From Gemmatimonadota bacterium (GTDB taxonomy: Bacteria; Gemmatimonadota; Gemmatimonadetes; Gemmatimonadales; GWC2-71-9), in the NCBI GenBank assembly GCA_003221075.1, contig QHUF01000132.1:1-7189 (forward strand): 7,189 bases of DNA. The letters are read 5' to 3'. Under the pieces are notes generated by a model. That model saw nothing but the letters and a program-made list of their open reading frames with translations. It made no database searches and was not told the DNA's origin. Position numbers and translations under genes: made by a program. Shown here in pieces: positions 1 to 6,323 of the stretch (positions are counted from its first letter, which is position 1; every line of letters starts with the position of its first letter).

Positions 1-247
1 GACATACTCCGTACCGCTCGCCCCAGCTCTTCGGCAATCGTACCGCGTTGGTGGGGCGAGGGACGATCGTCCAGCGGCGTGGCAGTTCTCCACGGACATC
101 GAGCAGCGACAGCGGCAGGGTTACCGGCTTCCGGTTGACGTCCACTACAACTTCATCCGGGAAGAACTCGGTGACGCGATACCATGCGCCGCGGCGCAGC
201 GGGTAGGGACCTTCGACCCTCAGACGCGCCCATTCTAGTTCTGTCAT
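1..247 (-). CDS. hypothetical protein, 3' end cut by the left edge
   Basis: Reading leftward from ATG at 247 gives 82 codons with no stop before the window edge, so the C-terminus is missing. The protein begins MTELEWARLRVEG and continues with RRGAWYRVTEFFPDEVVVDV, then a stretch rich in Pro, Arg and Leu (about residues 41-70). There is no signal peptide or membrane segment, and it looks like a small soluble beta-rich protein. I do not recognise a family. The start is uncertain. An in-frame ATG lies at 268 and another at 406, with no stop between, and none has a strong Shine-Dalgarno sequence. ATG 247 has a weak purine-rich GGTGGT upstream and is where protein-like sequence begins, because the residues before it are Cys/His/Ser-rich and look non-coding. 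The gene lies downstream of two tRNA genes on the same strand and might share their transcript. Confidence 0.6.
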   Translation of the reverse strand, partial: MTELEWARLRVEGPYPLRRGAWYRVTEFFPDEVVVDVNRKPVTLPLSLLDVRGELPRRWTIVPRPTNAVRLPKSWGERYGVC

Positions 248-486
248 CGACACCACCGCCTTACCCATCGCGTGAACCAGCCACGCTAGCAACGCATGGG
301 GACTGCAAGCGGTGTGCCCTTGGAGGAGCTGGCAGAAAGATGTTCTCTGAGGCACGCTGCCCTGGTAGCCGCCGTCGCTGTGCCGCGGAGACTCAACACT
401 GTTCATGTCGCGCTGCGGTGGGCCCGCGGCCACAGCAACTCTGGTCAGCCTGTCGCAGCCCAAGCATTAGCGCCGCGGCCCTCGAA

Positions 487-559
487 TTGCCCCTCCTGGG
501 ATCGAACCAGGACTCTCCTGATCCAGAGTCAGGCGTGTTGCCAGTTACACCAAGGGGCA
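487..559 (-). tRNA. tRNA-Gln (anticodon CTG)
   Basis: The minus strand folds into a full 73-base cloverleaf. It has a 7-bp acceptor stem TGCCCCT/AGGGGCA, a D arm GTGT/ACAC with an 8-base loop, an anticodon stem CCTGA/TCAGG around loop CTCTGGA, a 5-base variable loop, and a T arm CCTGG/CCAGG with loop TTCGATC. Anticodon CTG reads Gln CAG codons, and the weak U1-A72 pair is typical of bacterial tRNA-Gln. The discriminator is A and no CCA is encoded, so a CCA-adding enzyme must finish the 3' end. It lies 7 bases downstream of tRNA-Ala and is probably cut from the same precursor. Confidence 0.95.
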
Positions 560-566
560 GCGATTA

Positions 567-639
567 TGGAGCTGAGGGGGCTCGAACCCCTGACCTCCTG
601 GGTGCGATCCAGGCGCTCTCCCAGCTGAGCTACAGCCCC
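567..639 (-). tRNA. tRNA-Ala (anticodon CGC)
   Basis: This is a complete 73-base cloverleaf on the minus strand. It has an acceptor stem GGGGCTG/CAGCTCC, a D arm GCTC/GAGC with AGCTGGGA loop, an anticodon stem CCTGG/CCAGG around ATCGCAC, variable loop AGGTC, and a T arm AGGGG/CCCCT with TTCGAGC. Anticodon CGC reads Ala GCG. The third acceptor pair is G3:U70, the classic alanyl-tRNA synthetase identity element. The discriminator is A and CCA is not encoded. It is the upstream member of the Ala-Gln pair, and its 5' end is the base next to the proposed GTG start of the divergent MFS gene. Confidence 0.97.
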
Positions 640-1896
640 GTGAGGGCCCGGAACATAACCCCACTCCCTTTATTCTCCAAGCAGGCGCGTGTCGGACTCA
701 TCGTCCTCACGTTTATAAATCTATTCAACTATCTGGACCGATGGATCGTCGCCGCCCTCGCCGAAAGCATGAAGCACTCCGAGCTACACCTCTCCGATAC
801 GCAGCTCGGCTCGCTCATGACGGGTTTTCTCATCGTCTATATTCTCGCGGCACCGCTGTTCGGCTGGTTCGGCGACACGCGGTCGCGCAGCCGCTTGCTC
901 GCGATCGGCGTCGCCATTTGGAGCGTCGCGACCGCACTCGCGGGACTGGCCCGAAGCTACTTCGGATTGTTCGCCGCCCGTGCGGCCGTCGGGATCGGAG
1001 AGGCGGCGTATGGAACGATCTCGCCGGCGCTCCTCGCGGACTACTTCCCCCGCCAACAGCGGGGGCGCGTGTTCGCGGTGTTCTTCGCCGCAATCCCCAT
1101 CGGCTCCGCCCTCGGCTACATCGTCGGCGGGCTGGTCGACCACTATTTCGGATGGCGCCAGGCGTTCTTCGTGGCGGGAGTGCCGGGACTGGTGCTGGCA
1201 TTCCTGGCGCTCCGGCTCTACGACCCACCGCGCGGCAGCCAGGACGCGGCCGACGAAGTGCCGCGTAGCACTCGCGGCGCCTACCACACATTGATTCGCA
1301 ACCGACCGTACCTGCTCACGGTCCTGGGATACGCGGCGTACACGTTCGCGATCGGCGCATTGGCATTTTGGACGCCGACTTTCCTGGAGCGCGTGCGCGG
1401 CATCCCCAAAGCCCACGCGACGGTGCAGTTCGGCGCGATTGTGGTCGTCACCGGATTCGTGGGCACATATCTGGGCGGCTGGTTCGGCGACCGCCTATTG
1501 AAGGTTGCACGGCAGGCATACCTGTGGCTCTCCGGAGCGGTCACGCTCCTCGCGGCTCCGCTCACATTCCTGGCTCTGGCGGCGCCGCAACCCTACGTGT
1601 ATTGGCCGGCGATCGTCGCCGCGGAGCTCTGTCTGTTCGCATCCACCGGACCGGTCAACTCCGCGATCGTCAACGAGGTCTCGCCCCACATGCGCGCCAC
1701 CGCCGTCGCGCTGAGCATCCTCACGATTCACGTCCTCGGCGACGTGCCCTCACCCTCGGTGGTGGGGATGATATCGGATGCTCGCTCTTTGGCGGATGCC
1801 GTGTTGATCATCCCGGTGGCGGTGCTCATCGGCGGAGTGATTTGGACATACGCGGCCTGGCGCCTGTCGCGCAAGACGATCCCGCAAACAACGTGA
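640..1896 (+). CDS. MFS transporter, Spinster (Spns)-like
   Basis: This is a 418-residue inner-membrane carrier of the major facilitator superfamily with about 12 hydrophobic segments. Spinster-like landmarks are FNYLDR at residues 29-34 in the first membrane helix, motif A GWFGDTRSRSR (75-85) between helices 2 and 3, and GIGEAAYGTISPALLADYFP (118-137), with GSALGY soon after. A second motif-A-like GGWFGDR lies in the C-terminal half, and the length is normal. Eukaryotic Spns proteins move lysophospholipids or sphingosine-1-phosphate, but bacterial members are mostly uncharacterised. The start is a choice: GTG 640 is the only NTG codon in frame between the tRNA genes and helix 1. It gives a sensible N-terminal tail of about 17 residues but has no visible Shine-Dalgarno. 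The next in-frame ATG (769) would remove helix 1. The much longer open frame from 184 reads through both tRNA genes and is not credible. The stop overlaps the acyltransferase start, implying co-translation. The substrate is unknown and a lysolipid is a guess from the neighbour. Confidence 0.85.
   Translation: MRARNITPLPLFSKQARVGLIVLTFINLFNYLDRWIVAALAESMKHSELHLSDTQLGSLMTGFLIVYILAAPLFGWFGDTRSRSRLLAIGVAIWSVATALAGLARSYFGLFAARAAVGIGEAAYGTISPALLADYFPRQQRGRVFAVFFAAIPIGSALGYIVGGLVDHYFGWRQAFFVAGVPGLVLAFLALRLYDPPRGSQDAADEVPRSTRGAYHTLIRNRPYLLTVLGYAAYTFAIGALAFWTPTFLERVRGIPKAHATVQFGAIVVVTGFVGTYLGGWFGDRLLKVARQAYLWLSGAVTLLAAPLTFLALAAPQPYVYWPAIVAAELCLFASTGPVNSAIVNEVSPHMRATAVALSILTIHVLGDVPSPSVVGMISDARSLADAVLIIPVAVLIGGVIWTYAAWRLSRKTIPQTT
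652..680 (-). promoter_or_regulatory. putative promoter of the tRNA-Ala/tRNA-Gln pair
   Basis: On the minus strand a -35-like TTGGAG (675-680) and a -10-like TATGTT (652-657) are separated by exactly 17 bases. The -10 ends 12 bases before the mature 5' end of tRNA-Ala. The following CCGGGCCC is a GC-rich discriminator of the kind found at stringently controlled stable-RNA promoters. The match is good at -10 (4 of 6 to TATAAT) and partial at -35 (3 of 6). Position and spacing are the main support. The element lies within codons 5-14 of the divergent MFS gene if that starts at 640. Confidence 0.5.
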
Positions 1897-3254
1897 GAGC
1901 GCTGCTCCGTCTGTTGCTTCGCGGCATCCTGCGGATCTTCTTCCGGCGGACCGAGGTCAGCGGGGCCGAGCGCGTGCCGCGGACGGGTCCGGTGATCTTC
2001 GTGCTCAACCATCCGAACGGGTTGATCGACCCGACATTTCTCCTGTGCCTCGCGCCGCGGCGCGTGTCGTTTCTCGCGAAGGCTCCGCTGTTTCACATGC
2101 CGGTCATTGGCGCGATCGCACGCGCGTTCGAGGCGATCCCCGTGCACCGCCGCCAGGACACGGGCGCAGATCTGGCGAAGAACGCCGAAACGTTCGACGC
2201 GGCGCGGGCGGTGCTGGTCCGCGGCGGCACCATCGCCGTTTTTCCGGAAGGCACGTCGCACAGCGACCCCAAGCTGCGGCCGCTCAAGACCGGGACCGCT
2301 CGCATCGCGCTCGGCGCCGCTGCGGCATTGCCTCCTGACCTGATCCTCGAGATCGTCCCGGTTGGGCTGTATTACCGCGCCAAACAGACGTTCCGCAGCG
2401 TGGCCTTATTGCACTTCGGCGCGCCGTTCGCCGTCGACCGAATCCGCCTAGCCCCGGGGGCGGAGCCTCCGCCCGAGCCGGTGCGGGCACTCACCGGGCG
2501 CCTGGAGGCGGCGTTGCGTACGGTCACGCTCGACGCGGAAGAGGCGAACGCGCACGCACTCATCGCACGCGCGCAACACATCTTCAGTGCTGCCGATGAC
2601 GCACCCGCGCGGCCTCCATCGCTGGCCGATGAGTTCGAGGTGCGTCGCCGACTGCTCGCCGGATACGACGTGGCACGGCGTCATTGGCCAGAGCGCGCGG
2701 CTCAGCTGCAGGCCCGGCTCGAACGCTACGAGGCCTCGCTCAGCGCCGCCGGGCTCGATGCGCGGCACCTCGCGCCACGCAGCTACGCCTGGCGGCGCGC
2801 AATCACGTATGCCCTCAAGAGCGTTTTATTCTTGACGTTGGGACTGCCCGCGGCGCTGATCGGCGCGTTCGTTCACTATCCAGCGTACCGGGCTGTGGGA
2901 CGGGTCGCGACCGGAATGTCCAAGGGCGCGGAGGATGCGCTCGCGACGGTCAAGCTGCTCAGCGCGATGCTGCTGTTCCCGCTGACGTGGACCGCGATCC
3001 TCGTAGCGGTCTGGTTAGGGAAGGGGATCTGGGCTGCGGTGCTCGTCGCGCCGATTCTGCCGCTCACGGGGTATGTGGCGCTTCATTTTGCAGAGCGCTT
3101 TGACCGCGTGGTAGGAGCGACGCGGGCACTCGCAATCCTGCTCTTTCGCCGCCGCGCCTTCTTGCGACTGACCGCCGAGCGTCATGACATCCGCCGGCAG
3201 ATTCTAGACCTCGGGCAGGAGGTGGACGGACTACTCGCCAAGCAGCTCCGCTAG
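1893..3254 (+). CDS. PlsC-type glycerolipid acyltransferase with C-terminal membrane domain
   Basis: This 453-residue protein is predicted to transfer an acyl chain to a glycerol phosphate or lysophospholipid at the inner membrane. The acyltransferase domain covers about residues 20-200. Block I is NHPNGLIDP, with catalytic His40 and Asp46 separated by five residues instead of the usual four. Block II is around EAIPVHRR (80-87), block III is FPEGTSH (117-123) followed by KTGTARIAL, and block IV is IVPVGLYY. The H-x5-D spacing recalls the yeast Gpt2/Sct1 (glycerol-3-phosphate/DHAP acyltransferase) family more than classical PlsC. A charged, probably helical segment follows. Hydrophobic segments then lie near 308-330 and 352-398, before a basic amphipathic tail. 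GTG 1893 is chosen because it forms a GTGA overlap with the MFS stop and is followed at once by the membrane-proximal RALLRLLLRG. No Shine-Dalgarno is visible, so translation is probably coupled. Which acyl acceptor it uses cannot be read from the sequence. The 3' end overlaps the convergent AI-2E-family gene by 24 bases. Confidence 0.88.
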   Translation: MRALLRLLLRGILRIFFRRTEVSGAERVPRTGPVIFVLNHPNGLIDPTFLLCLAPRRVSFLAKAPLFHMPVIGAIARAFEAIPVHRRQDTGADLAKNAETFDAARAVLVRGGTIAVFPEGTSHSDPKLRPLKTGTARIALGAAAALPPDLILEIVPVGLYYRAKQTFRSVALLHFGAPFAVDRIRLAPGAEPPPEPVRALTGRLEAALRTVTLDAEEANAHALIARAQHIFSAADDAPARPPSLADEFEVRRRLLAGYDVARRHWPERAAQLQARLERYEASLSAAGLDARHLAPRSYAWRRAITYALKSVLFLTLGLPAALIGAFVHYPAYRAVGRVATGMSKGAEDALATVKLLSAMLLFPLTWTAILVAVWLGKGIWAAVLVAPILPLTGYVALHFAERFDRVVGATRALAILLFRRRAFLRLTAERHDIRRQILDLGQEVDGLLAKQLR

Positions 3255-4301
3255 CGTGCCCATCCGCGGCACCTGATCGCCCAGCACTTTGAGCGTCGCC
3301 GCAATCGGGATGGCGAGGAAGACGCCCGGAATCCCCCAGATGAACCACCAGAACAGCACGAAGATCATCACCGCGAGCGGGTTCAGCTTGAGGCGATTGC
3401 CGTAGGCATAGGGCGACACGACGTTGTTCTGGAGCATCGAGATGACGAGATAGATGGCCGGCGCGACGAGCACCTGCCCGAGCCCCGGGAAAACCGAAAA
3501 GCCGTCGATCAGGAGTAGCCCGACAATGATCACGCCCCCCAGATACGGAATGAACTCGAGCACGAACGTCACGACGCCCCAGATGAACGGATCGGGCATG
3601 CCGATCGCCCACATGGCGAGACCGACGGCGATGCCTTGCCCGACGTTGATCAGCGCCGTGATGGTCAGATAGTTCGCGACAATCCTCTCAGTCTTGTTCA
3701 GGATGTCGGTCGCCGTGCGCAAATCATCGGGGGCCGGCAACAGCTTCACCAACTTGCGAAACAGCATGTTCCCCGCCGCAAGCATCAGGTAGACCAGCAC
3801 GATGACCTCGAGCCCTCCCGCGACGACGGTGGTCGCGCGTCCCAGCAACTGGGCGAACAATGACGGCACCGCGGGACCCGGTGCCGCCTGGGCCGGGGGC
3901 GGGGACGCTGGGGCCGGTGGCGGAGCGTTGGGCGCTACGGGCACTGGCGTCCCCTCTGCCGCGGCGGTCAACCTGTCGAGCGGACGGCCGATCTCGCGCA
4001 GCTTTCTCCGCGCGGTCGCGATGTTCGACGGTGCCTGGTCCACCCATTCGCTTGCCGGCCCCGACAACGCCCAAGCACCGACGACGAGCACGGCGAGCGC
4101 GCCCAGAACCACGATTGCGGCGCCAGCCGGCGGGGGGATTCGCAGCCGTCCCAGCCCACGCACGAGCGGGGTCAGCAGCGCCTGAAAGCACAGTGCCAAC
4201 GCGATTGGGATGAAGAATTCCCGGCCCAATGCAAGTCCGGCGACCGAGAGACCCACGGCGATGAGCTTCGTCGTGAAGGGAGCGTCACGACCGTTTAGCA
4301 T
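3231..4301 (-). CDS. AI-2E/PerM-family permease
   Basis: This 356-residue polytopic inner-membrane protein belongs to the family of TqsA, YdiK and PerM. It has N-terminal membrane helices at about 12-45 and 60-80 and an extramembrane helical section (83-150). The conserved C-terminal core is NVGQGIAVGLA (219-229), GMPDPFIWGVVTF (234-246), EFIPYLGG (249-256), QNNVVSP (291-297) and LNPLAV (306-311), ending in GIPGVFLAIPIAA. Members export AI-2 (TqsA) or take part in Na+/H+ antiport, but most have no known substrate, so the name should not be read as proof of quorum-signal transport. An insert made almost only of Pro, Ala, Gly and Val occupies about 117-147. ATG 4301 overlaps the stop of the SRPBCC gene (TGATG) and has no good Shine-Dalgarno, so translation is probably coupled. 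The stop lies inside the convergent acyltransferase gene. Confidence 0.9.
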   Translation of the reverse strand: MLNGRDAPFTTKLIAVGLSVAGLALGREFFIPIALALCFQALLTPLVRGLGRLRIPPPAGAAIVVLGALAVLVVGAWALSGPASEWVDQAPSNIATARRKLREIGRPLDRLTAAAEGTPVPVAPNAPPPAPASPPPAQAAPGPAVPSLFAQLLGRATTVVAGGLEVIVLVYLMLAAGNMLFRKLVKLLPAPDDLRTATDILNKTERIVANYLTITALINVGQGIAVGLAMWAIGMPDPFIWGVVTFVLEFIPYLGGVIIVGLLLIDGFSVFPGLGQVLVAPAIYLVISMLQNNVVSPYAYGNRLKLNPLAVMIFVLFWWFIWGIPGVFLAIPIAATLKVLGDQVPRMGTLAELLGE

Positions 4302-4744
4302 CAGCGGGTCAGCGCTTTGCGAAGATTATTGATCAGCCCTGAGAACATACGGTGGGCGTTGCGCCGGCGATAGAACTGGCCGTTGAGCCAGGAACGAAAG
4401 CCCGTCGGCTGCCAGATGTGTTTGAGAGTGACTTTGGTCGATCCGCCCTGAAAGCCGAGGGCGAAAAAAGTCTTGGAGCCCGCACGATGGTAGATCTCGA
4501 CCCACCCGAACGTATGCGGCGCCGAGAAGTCGATGATTTCGATGACCGCTTCGTGGCGGTTGGTGGCGCGCTGGAAGGTGAGCTTGTAGCGGGCGCCTTT
4601 GCCCGCTCGATCGGTGGTCGTCGCTTTCACGTCGATGCAACGCGGCAACCACTCGGGCATTCTGAGCGGTTCTGAAATCAGCGCGAAGACCTTGTCGATT
4701 GGTGTGGGGATGCTGGCGGAATACGTAAACGAGACCGGTCCCAT
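4301..4744 (-). CDS. SRPBCC-fold protein (START/polyketide cyclase-like)
   Basis: This is a 147-residue soluble protein of the usual length for the SRPBCC (Bet v1-like, helix-grip) superfamily, whose members bind hydrophobic ligands in a deep cavity. The pattern is right: an opening beta strand (VSFTYSASIPTPIDKVFALI), an alpha helix ending in PLRMPEWLP, a run of alternating strands (YKLTF, EAVIEIIDF, FGWVEIYH, STKVTLKHIW) and a long C-terminal helix (about 121-145) rich in Arg and Asn. No catalytic residues can be assigned. The ligand is unknown, but a lipid or isoprenoid would suit the envelope-oriented neighbourhood (inference). The start ATG at 4744 is preceded by a C-rich sequence with no Shine-Dalgarno and is partly enclosed in a GC-rich hairpin. 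It is coupled to the downstream permease by the TGATG overlap. Confidence 0.82.
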   Translation of the reverse strand: MGPVSFTYSASIPTPIDKVFALISEPLRMPEWLPRCIDVKATTTDRAGKGARYKLTFQRATNRHEAVIEIIDFSAPHTFGWVEIYHRAGSKTFFALGFQGGSTKVTLKHIWQPTGFRSWLNGQFYRRRNAHRMFSGLINNLRKALTR

Positions 4745-4772
4745 GGGGCGGGGAATATAATGTCCCGCCCCA
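4744..4772 (-). promoter_or_regulatory. 9-bp GC hairpin over the SRPBCC start codon
   Basis: Perfect 9-base inverted arms, TGGGGCGGG and CCCGCCCCA, lie at 4744-4752 and 4764-4772 (plus strand) around an 11-base AT-rich loop. In the minus-strand mRNA the stem includes the A of the SRPBCC AUG, so it could hold back ribosome loading or act as a weak terminator behind the outer-membrane protein gene. There is no U-tract, which argues against an intrinsic terminator. The loop contains TATATT (4754-4759, minus strand), a 5-of-6 match to a -10 box, but no -35 is seen at the proper distance. Confidence 0.45.
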
Positions 4773-4789
4773 CGGTCGGCGGTGACGCG

Positions 4790-5335
4790 TTACAGCTTCA
4801 CTGTTAAGCCCGCCTGCCACAGCAAGTCGTTCTGCGTCTTGCTGTAACCGAACCGGTCGAACTTGTACATCAGACTGCGGCCCTCGGCCCGGAGCCCGAC
4901 TCTGCCGAGTTTGTAGCCGACGCCCACGCCCAGGTTGCCCGCGAAGCGCGTGAACGAACTGTCCGATCCCTTGTCATGGACGCGTACCGCACCAACGCCG
5001 GCCAGCACGTACGGCATGATTTTGGTTCCGGGGAGCTCTTCACGCTGCACCACTCCATCCGCCATGAAGGCGGCCTTATTGAACCGCTTTTCACCGGGAA
5101 CCGTGGCGGTGCCCGCGAGGTCGTTCTGCGCGAGATTGGCATCGGCGCGGAAGCCGAAGCGTGAAGTAAGCCGATAGGTGAGATTCGCGCCGGCGGACCA
5201 GCCGCTCTTCCAGCCGGTGCTCGAACCGAGATCGGCGTTGGCCGAGCTGCCGCCGACGTTGGCGCCAAGGGTGACCCGCTGCGCACTTGCGGGCACCGCG
5301 ATGATCATGGCGAGTAACACAAAACGGGCCGTCAT
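4790..5335 (-). CDS. outer-membrane beta-barrel protein
   Basis: This is a 181-residue exported protein. The signal peptide has Arg4, a hydrophobic core FVLLAMIIAV (5-14) and a signal peptidase I site ASA|Q after residue 18. The mature part of about 163 residues is made of alternating amphipathic strands rich in Gly, Asn and aromatic residues (WSAGANLTYRL, FGFRADANLAQ, MPYVLAGVGAVRV, NLGVGVGYKLG, VGLRAEGRSLMY). It ends in a hydrophobic strand WQAGLTVKL. This is the layout of small 8-strand porin-like barrels (OmpW/OmpA-barrel/OMP_b-brl type). The last residue is Leu rather than the usual Phe. Start ATG 5335 has GAGGA three bases upstream. No enzymatic residues are evident, so a structural or adhesion-type role is possible and the specific function is unknown. 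It lies 64 bases after rnz and 45 bases before the SRPBCC gene on the same strand. Confidence 0.85.
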   Translation of the reverse strand: MTARFVLLAMIIAVPASAQRVTLGANVGGSSANADLGSSTGWKSGWSAGANLTYRLTSRFGFRADANLAQNDLAGTATVPGEKRFNKAAFMADGVVQREELPGTKIMPYVLAGVGAVRVHDKGSDSSFTRFAGNLGVGVGYKLGRVGLRAEGRSLMYKFDRFGYSKTQNDLLWQAGLTVKL

Positions 5336-5399
5336 ACGTCCTCGCTGTTGGAGTTACGCAGACGACCCGAATCGCTACAAACCAGTCACCGCCCTTGTT

Positions 5400-6323
5400 T
5401 CACTCGGCAAACGGCACGTCCACTTCCAAGCCGTCTTTCGCCACACTCGCGTTGGGAAACACTTCGCGTGCTTCGCGCACCAGCTCGTCCGCGCTGATCG
5501 AGTAACGCGCTGAAACGTGCGAGAGCAGCAGTCGCTTGGCCTTCGCGGCGAGCGCGACCTGCGCGGCTTCCTTGGCGGTCGCATGACCGGTGTCGCGGGC
5601 GCGATCGCGCTCCTCTTCGCCGAACGTTGCCTCGTGAATCAGCAGGTCTGCGCTCTGCGCCGCGTCTACCGTGGCCGCGCAGGGACGCGTATCGCCGGTG
5701 AACGCGACGATGCGGCCCGGGCGAGCGGCCCCCACGAAGCCATCGGCCGTCAGCTTTCTGCCGTCAGCAAGCTCGATCGGTTCGCCCTTTGTCAACTTGC
5801 CCCACAACGGTCCTTCGGGAATCCCGGCGGCCTTCGCCTTCTCGACATCAAACCGCCCACGTCGCACGTGCTCTTTGAGGACGTAGCCGAGCGAGGGACC
5901 GCCGCCGTGTTCAGTCGGAAACGCGTAGATGTCGTAGCCATCCCGCTGCTTCCCCACGGTGTCCCCCGCTTTGACTTCCGTGATCTCGACGGGAAAGGGG
6001 ACCCGTTCGACGCCGAGCTGCATGGCCGTGCTCAAGACTTTCTTGGCGCCTTTGGGACCGTACAGCAAGAGCGGCTCGGGCCGCCCTTGAAGCCCGAGCG
6101 TTCTGATCAATCCGATGACGCCCAGAAAATGATCGGCATGAAAGTGGGTGAAGAAGATCTCGGAAAGCGCGAAGCTGACCCCGTAGCGCATCATTTGGCG
6201 CTGGGTCCCCTCACCGCACTCGAACAGCAACGTCTCACCCTCTCGGTGAATGGCGAGGCCACTGACGTTCCGTTCGACTGTTGGCCTGGCGGCGGAGGTG
6301 CCGAGGAAGGTTACGGTTAGAAC
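5400..6323 (-). CDS. rnz: ribonuclease Z (tRNA 3'-end endonuclease)
   Basis: This metallo-beta-lactamase-fold zinc endonuclease cuts the 3' trailer from tRNA precursors. Counting from codon 6323, the 307-residue protein has LTVTFLGTSAARPT at residues 2-15, FECGEGTQRQM at 34-44, the zinc motif HFHADH at 60-65, His139 in TEHGGG, the exosite-like GPLWGKLTKG (171-180), Asp211 in FTGDTRP, HEATF (230-234) and His269 in SHVSARYS. Positions of all seven metal ligands agree closely with those I know for B. subtilis RNase Z. Length is normal for the short bacterial form. The start is anomalous. No ATG, GTG, TTG or CTG lies in frame between the stop codon at 6422 and TTG 6230, and the latter would delete conserved strands. 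GTT 6323 fits best, with AAGGG seven bases upstream. The gene overlaps the MCE-protein stop by 7 bases. It is an apt partner for tRNAs without encoded CCA, as seen in this window. Confidence 0.93.
   Translation of the reverse strand, partial: VLTVTFLGTSAARPTVERNVSGLAIHREGETLLFECGEGTQRQMMRYGVSFALSEIFFTHFHADHFLGVIGLIRTLGLQGRPEPLLLYGPKGAKKVLSTAMQLGVERVPFPVEITEVKAGDTVGKQRDGYDIYAFPTEHGGGPSLGYVLKEHVRRGRFDVEKAKAAGIPEGPLWGKLTKGEPIELADGRKLTADGFVGAARPGRIVAFTGDTRPCAATVDAAQSADLLIHEATFGEEERDRARDTGHATAKEAAQVALAAKAKRLLLSHVSARYSISADELVREAREVFPNASVAKDGLEVDVPFAE

Noticed and set aside
248..486. Search for a terminator, small RNA or small gene between tRNA-Gln and the edge gene
   Set aside because: GC-rich partial palindromes occur (for example around 418-435), but none has long perfect arms or a U-tract. 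The frame from ATG 406 is open, yet it lacks a ribosome site and has unusual composition.
184..639. Long open frame extending the MFS protein upstream by 152 residues
   Set aside because: It reads antisense through both tRNA genes and the upstream spacer, the residues have no protein-like pattern, and the transporter homology begins only after 640.
487..639. tRNA pair as an integration site for a mobile element
   Set aside because: Both tRNAs are intact, and there is no integrase gene, no direct repeat of a tRNA 3' end and no compositional break in the flanking genes.
1368..1892. N-terminal extension of the acyltransferase frame inside the MFS gene
   Set aside because: The residues are Arg/Gly/His-rich shadow translation of the MFS coding frame, and acyltransferase sequence starts at GTG 1893.
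3064..3612. Arg-rich minus-strand open frame overlapping the permease
   Set aside because: It is an out-of-frame shadow of the permease gene with composition typical of GC-rich antiframes.
5336..5399. Promoter or terminator in the gap between rnz and the outer-membrane protein gene
   Set aside because: TTGTAG occurs, but no acceptable -10 box lies at the right spacing, and no stem with a U-tract is present.
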